Positions 33,501 through 41,038 of a DNA stretch of 64,000 nucleotides are shown in pieces; the stretch's first letter is position 1; every line of letters starts with the position of its first letter. Both the position numbers and the translations under genes were made by a program. This DNA comes from Agromyces hippuratus (GTDB lineage: Bacteria > Actinomycetota > Actinomycetes > Actinomycetales > Microbacteriaceae). The notes below the pieces were generated by a model. It saw only the letters and a program-made list of their open reading frames with translations. It did no database searches and was not told the origin of the DNA. The stretch lies in assembly GCF_013410355.1 (NCBI RefSeq), contig NZ_JACCFI010000001.1, positions 1,984,001 through 2,048,000 on the forward strand. Reading direction: 5' to 3'.

Positions 33501-34405
33501 GCGATCGTCGAGGCGACGTGCGTGCCATGCCCGTTCGGGTCCCAGGCGACCTCTTCGCCGGGCACGAAGCTCGTCGAATCGGGAAGCACCCGGCCGGCGA
33601 GATCGGGGTGGGTGTCGTCGTAGCCGGTGTCGAGCACCGCGACGGTGACGCCGGCGCCGGTGTAGCCCTTCGCCCAGGCATCGGGGGCGCCGATCCAGGG
33701 CACGCTCGAGTCGAGGGTCGCCTCGACCTTGCCGTCGAGGTGGATGGCGGCGATGCCGCCGCCGAAGGAGGCGGTCGACGGGTCGGCTGCGACGGCTCGC
33801 GCATCGGGTGCACCGGCGTCGGCGGTGAGTGCCGCCCATGTCGATGCCGCCTCGGCGTGCGCCGCGGTGGCCGCTTCGGCCCCGATGCTGTCGAGCTGCA
33901 CGCCGACGGTGAGGCCCGGTGCGGGCGGTTCTTCACTGAACGCAGTAGCCCCGCCCTCGAGCTCGATGATCACGGGTGTCGCGTCGACGGAGGCGTCGTC
34001 GTACCCGTACTCGATGAGTTGCGTGACGTTGAACAGGTCGACATCGAGAGCCCCCGAAGCGAGGTACGCCTGCGCAGTGTCGGGGATGATGCTCAGCTCG
34101 TCGCCAGCGGTGACGGTGCGGTAGCCGGCACCGGGCACGACGGTCTCGACCTCGACGGTCTGCGTGCCGCCGGGGATCGCGGTGACCGTGACCCGGTCGC
34201 CGGTGATGAGCGTGACCGAGTGCGAACCACCAGGGCTCGTGGATTCGGTCGTGATGGCGCCGCCGGGCGGGACTCCGTCGTCCGCCGCTGGGCCGGCGAG
34301 CGCCGGGATGCCGGCGGCGCCGACCCCCGCGATGCCGATCGCGATGCCCGCCGCCGCGGCGACGACACTTCGGTGTCGCCTGGGCGGATTGATTGGTCGT
34401 TGCAT
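30545..34405 (-). CDS. large secreted S8 subtilisin-like serine protease
   Basis: The 1286-residue protein has a signal peptide (to about residue 38), an N-terminal prodomain, and a subtilase domain at about 245-500. The catalytic triad is D259 (VAVLDTGYDD), H293 (GHGTHVAST) and S465 (GTSMATPHVAG), with oxyanion N389 (AAGNSG). A protease-associated-like segment (DVRGKVAIVTRSND) lies in the second half, and several beta-rich modules follow. No LPXTG-like end is seen, so it is probably secreted free. GAGAGGAAC precedes the ATG. It is divergent from a TrmB/LuxR-like regulator. Large subtilases with such tails act on extracellular proteins or process surface proteins. Confidence 0.95.
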   Translation of the reverse strand: MQRPINPPRRHRSVVAAAAGIAIGIAGVGAAGIPALAGPAADDGVPPGGAITTESTSPGGSHSVTLITGDRVTVTAIPGGTQTVEVETVVPGAGYRTVTAGDELSIIPDTAQAYLASGALDVDLFNVTQLIEYGYDDASVDATPVIIELEGGATAFSEEPPAPGLTVGVQLDSIGAEAATAAHAEAASTWAALTADAGAPDARAVAADPSTASFGGGIAAIHLDGKVEATLDSSVPWIGAPDAWAKGYTGAGVTVAVLDTGYDDTHPDLAGRVLPDSTSFVPGEEVAWDPNGHGTHVASTIAGTGAASDGAQRGVADGANLLVGKVLDKDGSGQDSWIIDAMEWAAERAPIVSMSLGTRQPSDGKDLMSEALNGIAEDTGALFVVAAGNSGAPETIGAPGAAARALTVGSVVDPSGELSWFSSQGPLAGSGALKPEIAGPGSDVTAARSADSSGSGAYVAMSGTSMATPHVAGAAAIVKQQHPEYTGEQVRAALTSTTTDVDLTAFQVGTGVVDVAEAVDAPVIAAGSGDFGMLAWGGEPEPVVRTVSYTNRGDVEVVVGLTATLEGSAEVEASDVLALDTESLTIPAGETRAATLTADPAKVPAGTQLSGALSASIGDRTVARTALGIASEAERYDLTVTATDFDGEPAAAFGVLYSHDAQEVLGFVAVDGEATLRLPAGRYALTTTLDLDREADVRADVLVGDPDFELDGDVAVAFDAREAEPVTVDVGEDHVSPVLRRMDVNADSYGTGVLVPVWMDELWAQPMEEPDSERFDFTARWRLQTPPLTLSAGKESLDLLLQAGATRYDGKLKAQAVDVGTGSVEEFAAVDVRGKVAIVTRSNDVSPNERAVNALAAGATMLLVANDADRELSEWVGADDGSSVAIPVVAISGVQGRAVLEALAASKGKLTVTGTGVANAPEIWDVARYVEGSIPEDLSYQPKDLARVDTTYYGKQADLVGEFRWDVAPNRTFGFGLPFALGRGIERTEWVDSSMDWYQTAEVVDVGWQVRDIVRSYEPGERDETSFFGSIVRPYVATGFFAPYRQSDFSQVNLPSWGDGGEPEHAGAFDVFSGDPRFSQNTEYYLNGEFVKSSPFQGVNTTDLPDGDAEVRIVNTAVQDGSALPSSTRTVSEWTYTTSGKRGDWTTRLEAMIQAYYDVELDASGTAGSGRKKGSDLPLRLELGHVEGAVDSGAMTAATLEIRAAGGEWVAVPLDVVSPDSGAGNPPTGIFADGRAHVTVYGANLPVADAGGWIDLRVTAEDAEGNTFSQEIERALEIAPAKGRGR

Positions 34406-34550
34406 GAGCGTTCCTCTCGTGCCGATCTGGACTACTCAGCACGGTTCCACAATCCCCCGTTAGGGTGGTGGCGGAGGGGCGCCTTGGCGGGCATCCGCCA
34501 ATTCGCCGCGCTGGCCCGACTGCAACGTGCGGAAGAGTGAGGGGGTGCTC

Positions 34551-35522
34551 GTGCTCGAGGCCATCGGAATGGACGAATCCCATACCGCCGTCTACCGCCT
34601 GCTCCTCGGACTGCCGTCGGCCGATCTCGAGGAGGTCGCCCGCGGCGCCTCGCTGTCGATGCGGGCCGCCCGCGGGATCCTCGACGACCTCGAAGGGCTC
34701 GGCCTCATCGCTCGGCAGGCCTCCGCGCGCGACCGGGTGGTCGCGTCTCCGCCGTCAGTCGCGCTGCGGCCGATCCTGCTCGAGCACGAACGTCGTCTGA
34801 GCTCGGCACACGAGGCACTCGTGCATCTCAGCGACGTGTACCGCGAGGGCACCGCACAACGCGCGGCGCCCGATGTCATCGACGTCGTCCATGGCGCGGA
34901 TGCCGTCGTTCAGCGCCTGGGTCAGCTCCAGGCCTCGGCTGAGCGGGAGGTGCGGGTGTTCGTGCTCGAGAAGATCGCCCTCGTGTCGGGGCCCGAGAAC
35001 ATCGAGGAGGATCGGGCGCTCTCGCGCGGCGTGCGCTACCGGGTGATCGCCGAGCGAGCCGTGCTCGAACGACCGGGCTTCGTCGATACCGTGCGCACGC
35101 TCGAGCCGCTCGGTGAAGAGGTCCGGGTACTGCCACGCCTGCCGACGAGGCTCTTCATCGCCGACGACGCCTTCGCGCTCCTGCCGATGCACACGCAGGG
35201 CGACGAAACCGTCTCCGGCGCGCTGCTCATCCATCCAAGCCCGCTGTTCGACCTCGTGCAGTCGATGTTCGAGGACTCGTGGAACCGGGCCGCGCGACTC
35301 TTCGCCGACCGCGGCGAGGTGCAGGATCTCGAGCCCGACGAGTCGATCGATCGCGACCTCCTGCGGCTACTGCTCCTCGGCATGACGGATGCCTCGGCGG
35401 GCGCCCAGCTCGGCCTCTCGCTCCGCACGGTTCAGCGACGGATCGCAGGCCTGCTCGACCGGGCCGAGGTGACCACCCGCATCCAGCTCGGCGCCGAGGC
35501 CGTGCGTCGGTCGTGGGTCTGA
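34551..35522 (+). CDS. TrmB-like regulator with LuxR-type C-terminal HTH
   Basis: The roughly 323-residue protein has an N-terminal winged helix like TrmB (DESHTAVYRLLLGLPSADLEEVARGASLSMRAARGILDDLEGLGLI). A middle sensor domain (about 100-250) resembles the phospholipase-D-like part of such regulators. The C-terminal LuxR-like helix-turn-helix (DASAGAQLGLSLRTVQRRIAGLLDRAEV) lies at about 277-305. GTG at 34551 is preferred for the GAGGGG site 6 nt upstream, although GTG at 34527 is also possible. TAGGGT at 34461-34466 may be its -10 box. It is divergent from the subtilase gene and probably controls it. I recall this regulator-subtilase pairing from other actinobacteria. Confidence 0.85.
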   Translation: MLEAIGMDESHTAVYRLLLGLPSADLEEVARGASLSMRAARGILDDLEGLGLIARQASARDRVVASPPSVALRPILLEHERRLSSAHEALVHLSDVYREGTAQRAAPDVIDVVHGADAVVQRLGQLQASAEREVRVFVLEKIALVSGPENIEEDRALSRGVRYRVIAERAVLERPGFVDTVRTLEPLGEEVRVLPRLPTRLFIADDAFALLPMHTQGDETVSGALLIHPSPLFDLVQSMFEDSWNRAARLFADRGEVQDLEPDESIDRDLLRLLLLGMTDASAGAQLGLSLRTVQRRIAGLLDRAEVTTRIQLGAEAVRRSWV

Positions 35523-35553
35523 CCCACGACCGGCACGGCCCCGGCGCTTCGGA

Positions 35554-36420
35554 TCACTCGCCCTTCGGGTAGCTGTAGAAGCCCTCGCCCGTGGCGACGC
35601 CGAGCTTGCCCTGGTCGATGTAGCGCTCCTTGATGAGCGCGGCGAACGCCTGCTGCTTGGCGCCGCCCATCATCGAGATGTTGTACGCGGTCGTGAGGCC
35701 GACGATGTCGTAGATCTGGAACGGACCCATGGGGGCGCCGGTGCCGATGCGCCAGGTCTTGTCGATCGCATCGGGTTCGGCGATGCCGTCGACGAGCAGT
35801 TCGCCGGCGGCCTGCAGGAACGGCACGAGCAGGGAGTTCAGCAGGTAGCCCGCCTTCTCCTTCTTGATCTCGATCGGCACCATCCCGATCTCGGCGGCGA
35901 ACTCGACGACGGCCTGGAACACCTCTGGGCTCGTGGCCTCGGTGCCCATGACCTCGGCGGTGTTGTGCACCCAGACGCGGTTCGCGAAGTGCAGGGCGAG
36001 GAAACGGTCGGCGCGACCGGTGAACGACGAGAGGTCGCTGGGCAGCAACGTCGAGGAGTTGGTGGCGAAGATCGTGTGCTCGGGGGCGAGCGTGGCGAGC
36101 TGCTCGTAGGTGGCGCGCTTGATCTCGAGGTTCTCGGGGATCGCCTCGATCACGAGGTCGGCCTTCGCGACGGCGTCGCCGAGGTCGGACGAGCGGGTGA
36201 TGCGGCCGATCGCCGCTTGCGCCTCGCCGTCGGCGGCGCCGTCGACGCCCTCCGTCACGTAGGTGTCGGCGAGTCCGGCGAAGCGCTGCTTCGCGGCCTC
36301 GAGGGCGGCGTCGTCGATGTCGTACGCGACGACGTCGAAGCCGCGGTAGGCGGTCTGGTACGCGATCTGCGAGCCGAGCACTCCGGTGCCGAGCACGGTG
36401 ATGTTGCGCAGTGCGGTCAT
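35554..36420 (-). CDS. 3-hydroxyacyl-CoA dehydrogenase
   Basis: The 288-residue protein has an N-terminal Rossmann fold (ITVLGTGVLGSQIAYQTAYRG, then D-I-D at the end of strand 2) and the C-terminal helical dimerisation domain. Catalytic marks are ATNSSTLL, the histidine in RFLALHFANRVW and the asparagine of YLLNSLLVPFL. It oxidises 3-hydroxyacyl-CoA with NAD+, or works in reverse, in fatty-acid or butyrate-type metabolism. ATG at 36420 overlaps the stop of the MarR gene (ATGA), and GAAGGAA sits inside the MarR coding end, so the two are translationally coupled. A long upstream open frame is only read-through. Confidence 0.93.
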   Translation of the reverse strand: MTALRNITVLGTGVLGSQIAYQTAYRGFDVVAYDIDDAALEAAKQRFAGLADTYVTEGVDGAADGEAQAAIGRITRSSDLGDAVAKADLVIEAIPENLEIKRATYEQLATLAPEHTIFATNSSTLLPSDLSSFTGRADRFLALHFANRVWVHNTAEVMGTEATSPEVFQAVVEFAAEIGMVPIEIKKEKAGYLLNSLLVPFLQAAGELLVDGIAEPDAIDKTWRIGTGAPMGPFQIYDIVGLTTAYNISMMGGAKQQAFAALIKERYIDQGKLGVATGEGFYSYPKGE

Positions 36421-36935
36421 TGCTGTTCCTTCTTTCCTTCCGTCCCTTGTGGGGCGCGTTCGAGCGGATGCCGCGGGCGGGTCTCCCCCGCGGCACCGGT
36501 GTTGAAACGCTGCAGGTCGTGCGCGAAGCGGGCGACCTCGGCGTCGGTCCAGTCGTCGAGGTTGTCGTCGACGACTCGCTGCAGGATGCCGATCGCCTCG
36601 TTGTAGGCGGCCCATCCCGAGTCGGTGAGTTCGAGCGGGCGGCCGCGGCCCGAGGCATCCGTCTTCTCGCAGACGACGCCGAGCTTCGTGAGTCCGGCGA
36701 GCTGCCTCGAGACGGTGGAGCGGTTCAGGCGGAATGCCTGCGCGATGTCGGTGGAGCGGCAACCGGGGTGGTCGACGATGTATCCGAGGATCGATTGGTC
36801 GGTCATGCTCAGGCTGATGTCGGCGATGCGCGCGTCGGCCACGCCGCGGCGGCTGATGACGATGAGCGCCCGCAGGATGTCGGCAGTGGCGCGTGCGCGC
36901 CCTGCCCGCGTTCCGGTGTTCGATTCGCTGACCAT
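36417..36935 (-). CDS. MarR-family regulator of the hydroxyacyl-CoA dehydrogenase operon
   Basis: The 172-residue protein has the MarR winged helix: MTDQSILGYIVDHPGCRSTDIAQAF, recognition region LNRSTVSRQLAGLTKLGVV at about 70-88 and wing with TDASGRGRPLELTDSG. The last 30 residues are a charged tail. AGGAGGCGG is an excellent ribosome site. Two copies of TGTTGC-N5-GCAACA lie just upstream, the first only 10 nt from the ATG. That is textbook for autorepression. The operon partner suggests that an acyl-CoA or organic acid is the inducer, which is inference. Confidence 0.93.
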   Translation of the reverse strand: MVSESNTGTRAGRARATADILRALIVISRRGVADARIADISLSMTDQSILGYIVDHPGCRSTDIAQAFRLNRSTVSRQLAGLTKLGVVCEKTDASGRGRPLELTDSGWAAYNEAIGILQRVVDDNLDDWTDAEVARFAHDLQRFNTGAAGETRPRHPLERAPQGTEGKKEQQ

Positions 36936-36944
36936 TCCGCCTCC

Positions 36945-36961
36945 TGTTGCTTATCGCAACA
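36945..36961. promoter_or_regulatory. operator 1, TGTTGC-N5-GCAACA
   Basis: This 17-bp perfect dyad lies 10-26 nt upstream of the MarR ATG and overlaps its ribosome-site region. Confidence 0.85.
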
Positions 36962-36972
36962 ATAGACCTCCC

Positions 36973-36989
36973 TGTTGCATTCCGCAACA
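36973..36989. promoter_or_regulatory. operator 2, TGTTGC-N5-GCAACA
   Basis: The second identical dyad is centred 28 bp from the first. Only the 5-bp spacers differ, so the arms are under selection. The divergent gene at 37093 could also be controlled. Confidence 0.85.
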
Positions 36990-37092
36990 CAATCGGCCGA
37001 GGGCTCGGGGACTCGCGGGCGATCGGGCGACGATCGCGCATCGGCGCGGTTGCGCCCGATAGCGTCGGAGCACACCGACCGAAGGAACGACG

Positions 37093-37539
37093 ATGACCGC
37101 TGCCGCCCCGATCGTGCTCGACCCCGCCGATGAGCTGCACGCCCGCACCCTCGCCCGCCTCACCGGCGAGCGCATCGCCTGGTTCACGAGCACGAGCCGC
37201 AGCGGGTTCCCGCACGCGGTGCCCGTCTGGTACCTGTGGCACGACGGCGCCGTCATCATGCTCAGCGAGCCGGGTGCGGTGAAGGTGCGGAACGCCAAGC
37301 GCGACCCGAAGGTGCTCGTGCACCTCGAGTCGGGCGCCGACGAGGAGCAGCTGACGGTGCTGCAGGGCACGGTCGAGGTGTTCGACGGCGCCTCGCCAGA
37401 CTGGATGCCGCGCATCGGCGACGCCTACTTCGCGAAGTACGACGACGACCTGCCGCCGCTCGAACTCACGCGCGCCTCGATGGCCGAGCGCTACAGCACC
37501 GTGCTACGGGTCACCCCGGTCAAGCTCATCGCCTGGTAG
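37093..37539 (+). CDS. pyridoxamine-phosphate-oxidase-fold protein (F420/FMN-dependent type)
   Basis: The 148-residue protein has the split-barrel flavin/F420-binding fold: GERIAWFTSTSRSGFPHAVPVWYLW at about 25-49 and VRNAKRDPKVLVHLES at about 73-88. The C-terminus ends STVLRVTPVKLIAW. Short proteins of this pattern in actinobacteria are usually F420-dependent reductases. The exact cofactor is not certain from sequence. GAAGGA precedes the ATG, and TAGCGT about 30 nt upstream is a likely -10 box. It is divergent from the MarR operon, and the two operators lie in the shared gap, so it may be part of that regulon. Confidence 0.85.
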   Translation: MTAAAPIVLDPADELHARTLARLTGERIAWFTSTSRSGFPHAVPVWYLWHDGAVIMLSEPGAVKVRNAKRDPKVLVHLESGADEEQLTVLQGTVEVFDGASPDWMPRIGDAYFAKYDDDLPPLELTRASMAERYSTVLRVTPVKLIAW

Positions 37540-37558
37540 GCCCGGTGAGCGCGCCGAG

Positions 37559-37933
37559 CTACCGCTCGGCCCAGACGCCGAGCTCGTTGCCGCTCGGGTC
37601 GGTGAAGTGGAATCGTCGGCCGCCCGGGAACTCGTACGGTCCGTTGACCACCGTGCCGCCGGCAGCCGTGACCGCGGCCAGCGTGGCATCGAGGTCGTCG
37701 CTGTAGAGCAGCACGAGCGGTCCGCCCTTCGCGACCTCGGTGACGAGGGTCAGACCGCCGGCCTCTTCGCCGTCGGCCTCGGCGGACGTGCGGATTCCGG
37801 CGTATTCGGGACCGTACGGCGTGAACTGCCAGCCGAACGCCTCGCCGTAGAACGCCTGCGCGGCGGCGAGGTCGGTGGCGGAGATCTCGACGTAGTCGAT
37901 GCTGAGCGGGATGCGATGTTCGTGAGTTGCCAT
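37559..37933 (-). CDS. VOC family protein
   Basis: The 124-residue protein begins with IDYVEISATDLAAAQAFYGEAFGW and ends with the VOC signature RRFHFTDPSGNELGVWAER. It is one two-module VOC unit similar to actinobacterial proteins annotated as glyoxalase-like. The central LTLVTEVAKGGPLVLLYSDDLDATLAAVTAAGG segment is typical. The start at 37933 is set by family length, because the frame stays open upstream only as antisense read-through. It converges on the flavin/F420 gene with 19 nt between the stops. Substrate unknown. Confidence 0.9.
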   Translation of the reverse strand: MATHEHRIPLSIDYVEISATDLAAAQAFYGEAFGWQFTPYGPEYAGIRTSAEADGEEAGGLTLVTEVAKGGPLVLLYSDDLDATLAAVTAAGGTVVNGPYEFPGGRRFHFTDPSGNELGVWAER

Positions 37934-37985
37934 GCCCGAAGGCTCCCACCGGCCACCGACAGGCGTGAGCCGGGCGGGGTTCGCT

Positions 37986-37991
37986 AGCATG
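37986..37991 (+). promoter_or_regulatory. -10 box (TAGCAT) of the MOSC gene
   Basis: TAGCAT ends 5 nt before the ATG at 37997 and no ribosome site is present, so the mRNA is probably leaderless. Confidence 0.6.
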
Positions 37992-37996
37992 CTCGA

Positions 37997-38800
37997 ATGC
38001 AGGTCACGCGTCTCCGGATCCACCCCGTCAAGTCGTTCGCCGGAATCGACGTCGACTCCGCCGAGGTGCTGCCTTGGGGCCTTGCGGGCGACCGTCGATG
38101 GGGCGTCGTCGATGCCTCCGGCGCCCCGGTGACGGCTCGCGAGAAGAACCACATGCTCGCGCTCACCGCCGAGCTGCTCGCCGACGGCGGGTTGCTGCTC
38201 GGCGAGCGCAGCGGGGCCGGCGACCCGCTCCGCGTCGACCGCCCGACGGATGCCGCGCCCATTCCCGTCGGGCACACCCGTCAGGGCACGGCGCTGCCCG
38301 CGGGCGACGAGGCCGACGCCTGGATCAGCGCCCGTCTCGGCATCGACGCACGGCTCGTGTGGCAGCCCGACCCGCGCGAGCGCACCGTGAACCCGAAGAA
38401 CGGCGGCCTCCCCGACGACCGGCTGACGCTGGCCGATTCCGCACCGCTGCTGCTCGCGAGCGAGGCATCCCTCGCCCGACTCAACACCTGGACCGACGAC
38501 GAGACGCCGCACCTCGACATGCTGCGCTTCCGGCCGAACGTCGTGATCGACGGCGACGAGCCCTTCGCCGAAGACGCCTGGCCGTTCGTCGATCTCGGCG
38601 ACGTGCGGTTCCGCATCACGAAGGTCTGCGACCGCTGCGTGATGACGACGATCGATCCCGAGACCATCACCCGCAGCAAGGAGCCGATCCGCACGCTCGC
38701 GAAGCACCGCCGCTGGGACGGCCAGACCTGGTTCGGCGTGCTCATGGTGCCGCAGTCGGCGGGCTCGATCGCGGTCGGCGACGAAGTGCGCCCGAGCTAG
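37997..38800 (+). CDS. MOSC-domain molybdenum-cofactor-binding protein
   Basis: The 267-residue protein has the MOSC N-terminal beta-barrel (VTRLRIHPVKSFAGIDVDSAEVLPWGLAGDRRW) and the MOSC domain with the conserved cysteines C211 and C214 in VCDRCVMTTIDP. Related proteins (YcbX, YiiM, mARC) use molybdenum cofactor to reduce N-hydroxylated compounds. No electron-transfer domain is fused here, so a separate partner would be needed. It appears leaderless. Its TAG stop shares the palindrome CTAG (38797-38800) with the stop of the convergent gene. Confidence 0.9.
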   Translation: MQVTRLRIHPVKSFAGIDVDSAEVLPWGLAGDRRWGVVDASGAPVTAREKNHMLALTAELLADGGLLLGERSGAGDPLRVDRPTDAAPIPVGHTRQGTALPAGDEADAWISARLGIDARLVWQPDPRERTVNPKNGGLPDDRLTLADSAPLLLASEASLARLNTWTDDETPHLDMLRFRPNVVIDGDEPFAEDAWPFVDLGDVRFRITKVCDRCVMTTIDPETITRSKEPIRTLAKHRRWDGQTWFGVLMVPQSAGSIAVGDEVRPS

Positions 38801-40356
38801 CGCGAAGCGCGGCTCCGCCGCACACCGATCCGGAACCACAGACCGAGCCCGATCGCGCACGCTGCGACGAGCATCGCCGGCGTGGGGTCGGTTCCCGACA
38901 CGGCGAGCCCCGATGCGCCAGGCTGGGCCGGTTCCGGCGGAACCGTCGGGGTCGTGCCGGTGAAGACGTTCGTCACGGTGCACACGGCATCCTGCCCGGC
39001 GTCGAGTGTCACGACATCGCCGTTCATCGCGGTCGCGCCGGTGCAGCTCCAGGGACCCGCCTGGTACCCCACCGGTCCGCCGCTTTCGCTCAGCACGTAG
39101 TCGCCGGGTTCGGTCACGGTGCCGGTCACTTCAGGGGATCCGCTGACGCCGGCGACCACGGTGCTGCCATCGACGGCACTGAGCGTCCAGTCCGTCGGCA
39201 CCGCCGAGCCGCCCTGCACGACCTTGCGCAGCGTGAGCGTCGATTCGGGCACGCTGGTCGCGCATTCGAGCAAGGCATTGAACGGGCGATTGTGGAATTC
39301 CCGCGGGACCCCGACGGGAGCCCCGGGGCCGCCGTGGATCGCGGACTTCGCGATCAGGTTGCCCTCGAGGTTGTTCGTCCGGCGCCAGTCGACGGCGGCA
39401 CGCGGTGCGTACATGGTGCCTTGGAGGCTGTCTCCGCCGGTGACGGTCACGGTCGTGGCATCCGCGAAGTTGTACAGGATGAAATGGGCCGCGGTTCCGC
39501 TGATTCCAGGGGAATTCGGAATGGTGCCCGAGAAGTCGCCGGTGACGTTGATGAGCAGCGGGGAGGTCTGCGTCGGCACGTCGTCGAACTGCAGCTCCTG
39601 CAGGGCCGCGAGATCGTCGGCCGTGATCGAGAGCACGTTGGTCTGGTTCGGCTGGAGCCGCACGTGCCCCCGGAAGGGTGCGCTCGGCGGGCTCGTGACG
39701 GGCACTCCCTGGTCATCGATGAGCGCGACGGTCGCCGGGCAGGTCGCGAGATCCGTCGACAACTGTTCGTAGAGCGCGAACGCACCCTCGATGTCGACGA
39801 GCCCGGCGGGCACCGGAGCTGCGATCGAAGCCGGCGACTGTGCCGCAACGCCTTCGATGCGAGGCGTCTGGTCGATCGCTCCGCCGGGCGCGGTGATCTG
39901 GTAGTCGTTGGGGTTCTTGTTGAACGCCGCGAAGGTGGAGGGATCGCCGATCTTGGTGAAGCCCTGATTCAGGATTCGCAGGATCTGCCCCGGCGCGGTG
40001 CTCGACCAGTCGATTCCACCGCCGACGAAGAGATGCACGGGGTTCGTCTCACCGGGCACCGTGAAGGTCGGCGTCGGAGCGGTACCGATGTTGTACGTCG
40101 TACCGAAGCTCAGATCACCGCCGAGTGCGATGGTTCCCTCGGACTCATCAGCGGCCAGATGCACATCGCCGCGCACGACCACCGTGAAGCCGCTGTTGGC
40201 CGGATGCCCGTCGAGATCCACGGTCACCGGATTCACCGGCCCGACGTCGGCGTGCGCCGGAGCGGCCACCCCGGCGACGGCGAGGGCCCCGCCGGCCAAG
40301 CACACCACGAGCGCGGCGGCTGACGTTCGACTCGCATCCCACCCGATTCGCGACAT
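38797..40356 (-). CDS. wall-anchored choice-of-anchor A surface protein
   Basis: The 519-residue protein has a signal peptide (to about residue 36) and a choice-of-anchor A domain (about 40-345) with LGGDLSFGTTYNIG, HLFVGGGIDWSS and GTMYAPRAAVDWRRTNNLEGN. A prealbumin-like beta domain of about 100 residues follows, with LTLRKVVQGGSAVP, GDYVLSESGGPVGY and CTVTNVF. A proline linker leads to a sorting signal: LAVSG at 484-488, a hydrophobic helix and RRSRASR. LAVSG departs from LPXTG and from the LAXTG used by class E sortases in actinobacteria, because serine replaces threonine. It is likely a cell-surface adhesin-like protein. Binding partner unknown. Confidence 0.88.
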   Translation of the reverse strand: MSRIGWDASRTSAAALVVCLAGGALAVAGVAAPAHADVGPVNPVTVDLDGHPANSGFTVVVRGDVHLAADESEGTIALGGDLSFGTTYNIGTAPTPTFTVPGETNPVHLFVGGGIDWSSTAPGQILRILNQGFTKIGDPSTFAAFNKNPNDYQITAPGGAIDQTPRIEGVAAQSPASIAAPVPAGLVDIEGAFALYEQLSTDLATCPATVALIDDQGVPVTSPPSAPFRGHVRLQPNQTNVLSITADDLAALQELQFDDVPTQTSPLLINVTGDFSGTIPNSPGISGTAAHFILYNFADATTVTVTGGDSLQGTMYAPRAAVDWRRTNNLEGNLIAKSAIHGGPGAPVGVPREFHNRPFNALLECATSVPESTLTLRKVVQGGSAVPTDWTLSAVDGSTVVAGVSGSPEVTGTVTEPGDYVLSESGGPVGYQAGPWSCTGATAMNGDVVTLDAGQDAVCTVTNVFTGTTPTVPPEPAQPGASGLAVSGTDPTPAMLVAACAIGLGLWFRIGVRRSRASR

Positions 40357-40391
40357 CGTCCATTCTCACCACGGATCTCGACGCAGCGCAT

Positions 40392-40407
40392 GTCCGGCGC
40401 GCCGGAC
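40392..40407. repeat. perfect 16-bp palindrome after the alkyltransferase gene
   Basis: GTCCGGCG-CGCCGGAC lies in the 76-nt gap between the alkyltransferase stop and the surface-protein start, both on the minus strand. It could be a terminator or a protein site. Confidence 0.4.
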
Positions 40408-40432
40408 GTCCGGCGGGCGCCCGAAGAGGACC

Positions 40433-40945
40433 TCAGAAGAGCTGCGCCTGCGCGACGAGCGGCGCTCCCTCGAGCTCGAGCAGGTGGCGCTTGCGCTCGA
40501 GCCCGCCGGCGTAGCCCGTGAGCGACCCGTCGGCGCCGACCACCCGGTGGCACGGCACGATGATGCTGAGCGGGTTGCGTCCGACCGCGTTGCCGACGCG
40601 GCGCGCGAGGTTGCGGTCGCCGAGCCGCGCGGCGAGTTGGCCGTAGCTCGTCGTCGTGCCGATCGGGATGTCGCGGAGCATCGCCCAGACCGCCTGCTGG
40701 AACTCGTCGCCGACTGGCGCCGTCGCCAGGTCGAACGCGACCCGCTCCCCCGCGAGGTACTCGGCGAGCTCGACCCCGAGCCGCGTGATGAGCTCGTCTG
40801 CGCGGGCATCGACCTCGACACCGATCGAGCCGGATGCCGGTGGGTGCCAGTGGCCAGGGAAGTAGATGCCGACCAGGGCTTCGCCGTCGGCGACGACGAG
40901 CAGCTCGCCGAGCCGTGTCGTCAGCGTGGCATGGCGTCGGGTCAT
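40433..40945 (-). CDS. ogt: methylated-DNA--protein-cysteine methyltransferase
   Basis: The 170-residue protein is an O6-alkylguanine-DNA alkyltransferase. C132 in IIVPCHRVVG is the acceptor cysteine. FQQAVWAMLRDIPIGTTTSYGQLAARLG is the DNA-binding helix region, and the arginine finger is in ARRVGNAVGRNP. The protein transfers the alkyl group to itself and is used once. The N-terminal domain is short and has no Ada metal site, so it is of the Ogt type. GGAGTC precedes the ATG. It appears to be a single gene. Confidence 0.95.
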   Translation of the reverse strand: MTRRHATLTTRLGELLVVADGEALVGIYFPGHWHPPASGSIGVEVDARADELITRLGVELAEYLAGERVAFDLATAPVGDEFQQAVWAMLRDIPIGTTTSYGQLAARLGDRNLARRVGNAVGRNPLSIIVPCHRVVGADGSLTGYAGGLERKRHLLELEGAPLVAQAQLF

Positions 40946-41038
40946 GACTCCATCATCGTCGCTCCCCAGCGCACGGCACCCGATCAGGGTCGCGGAAATC
41001 GGACGTCATGCTCACGCGACCCGATGAGCGTCACGTGA

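Noticed and set aside
30371..34540. A 1389-codon open frame on the plus strand, antisense to the subtilase gene
   Set aside because: Long antisense frames are expected at about 70% GC. It has no ribosome site, domain or membrane pattern, and the opposite strand has a complete subtilase with its catalytic triad.
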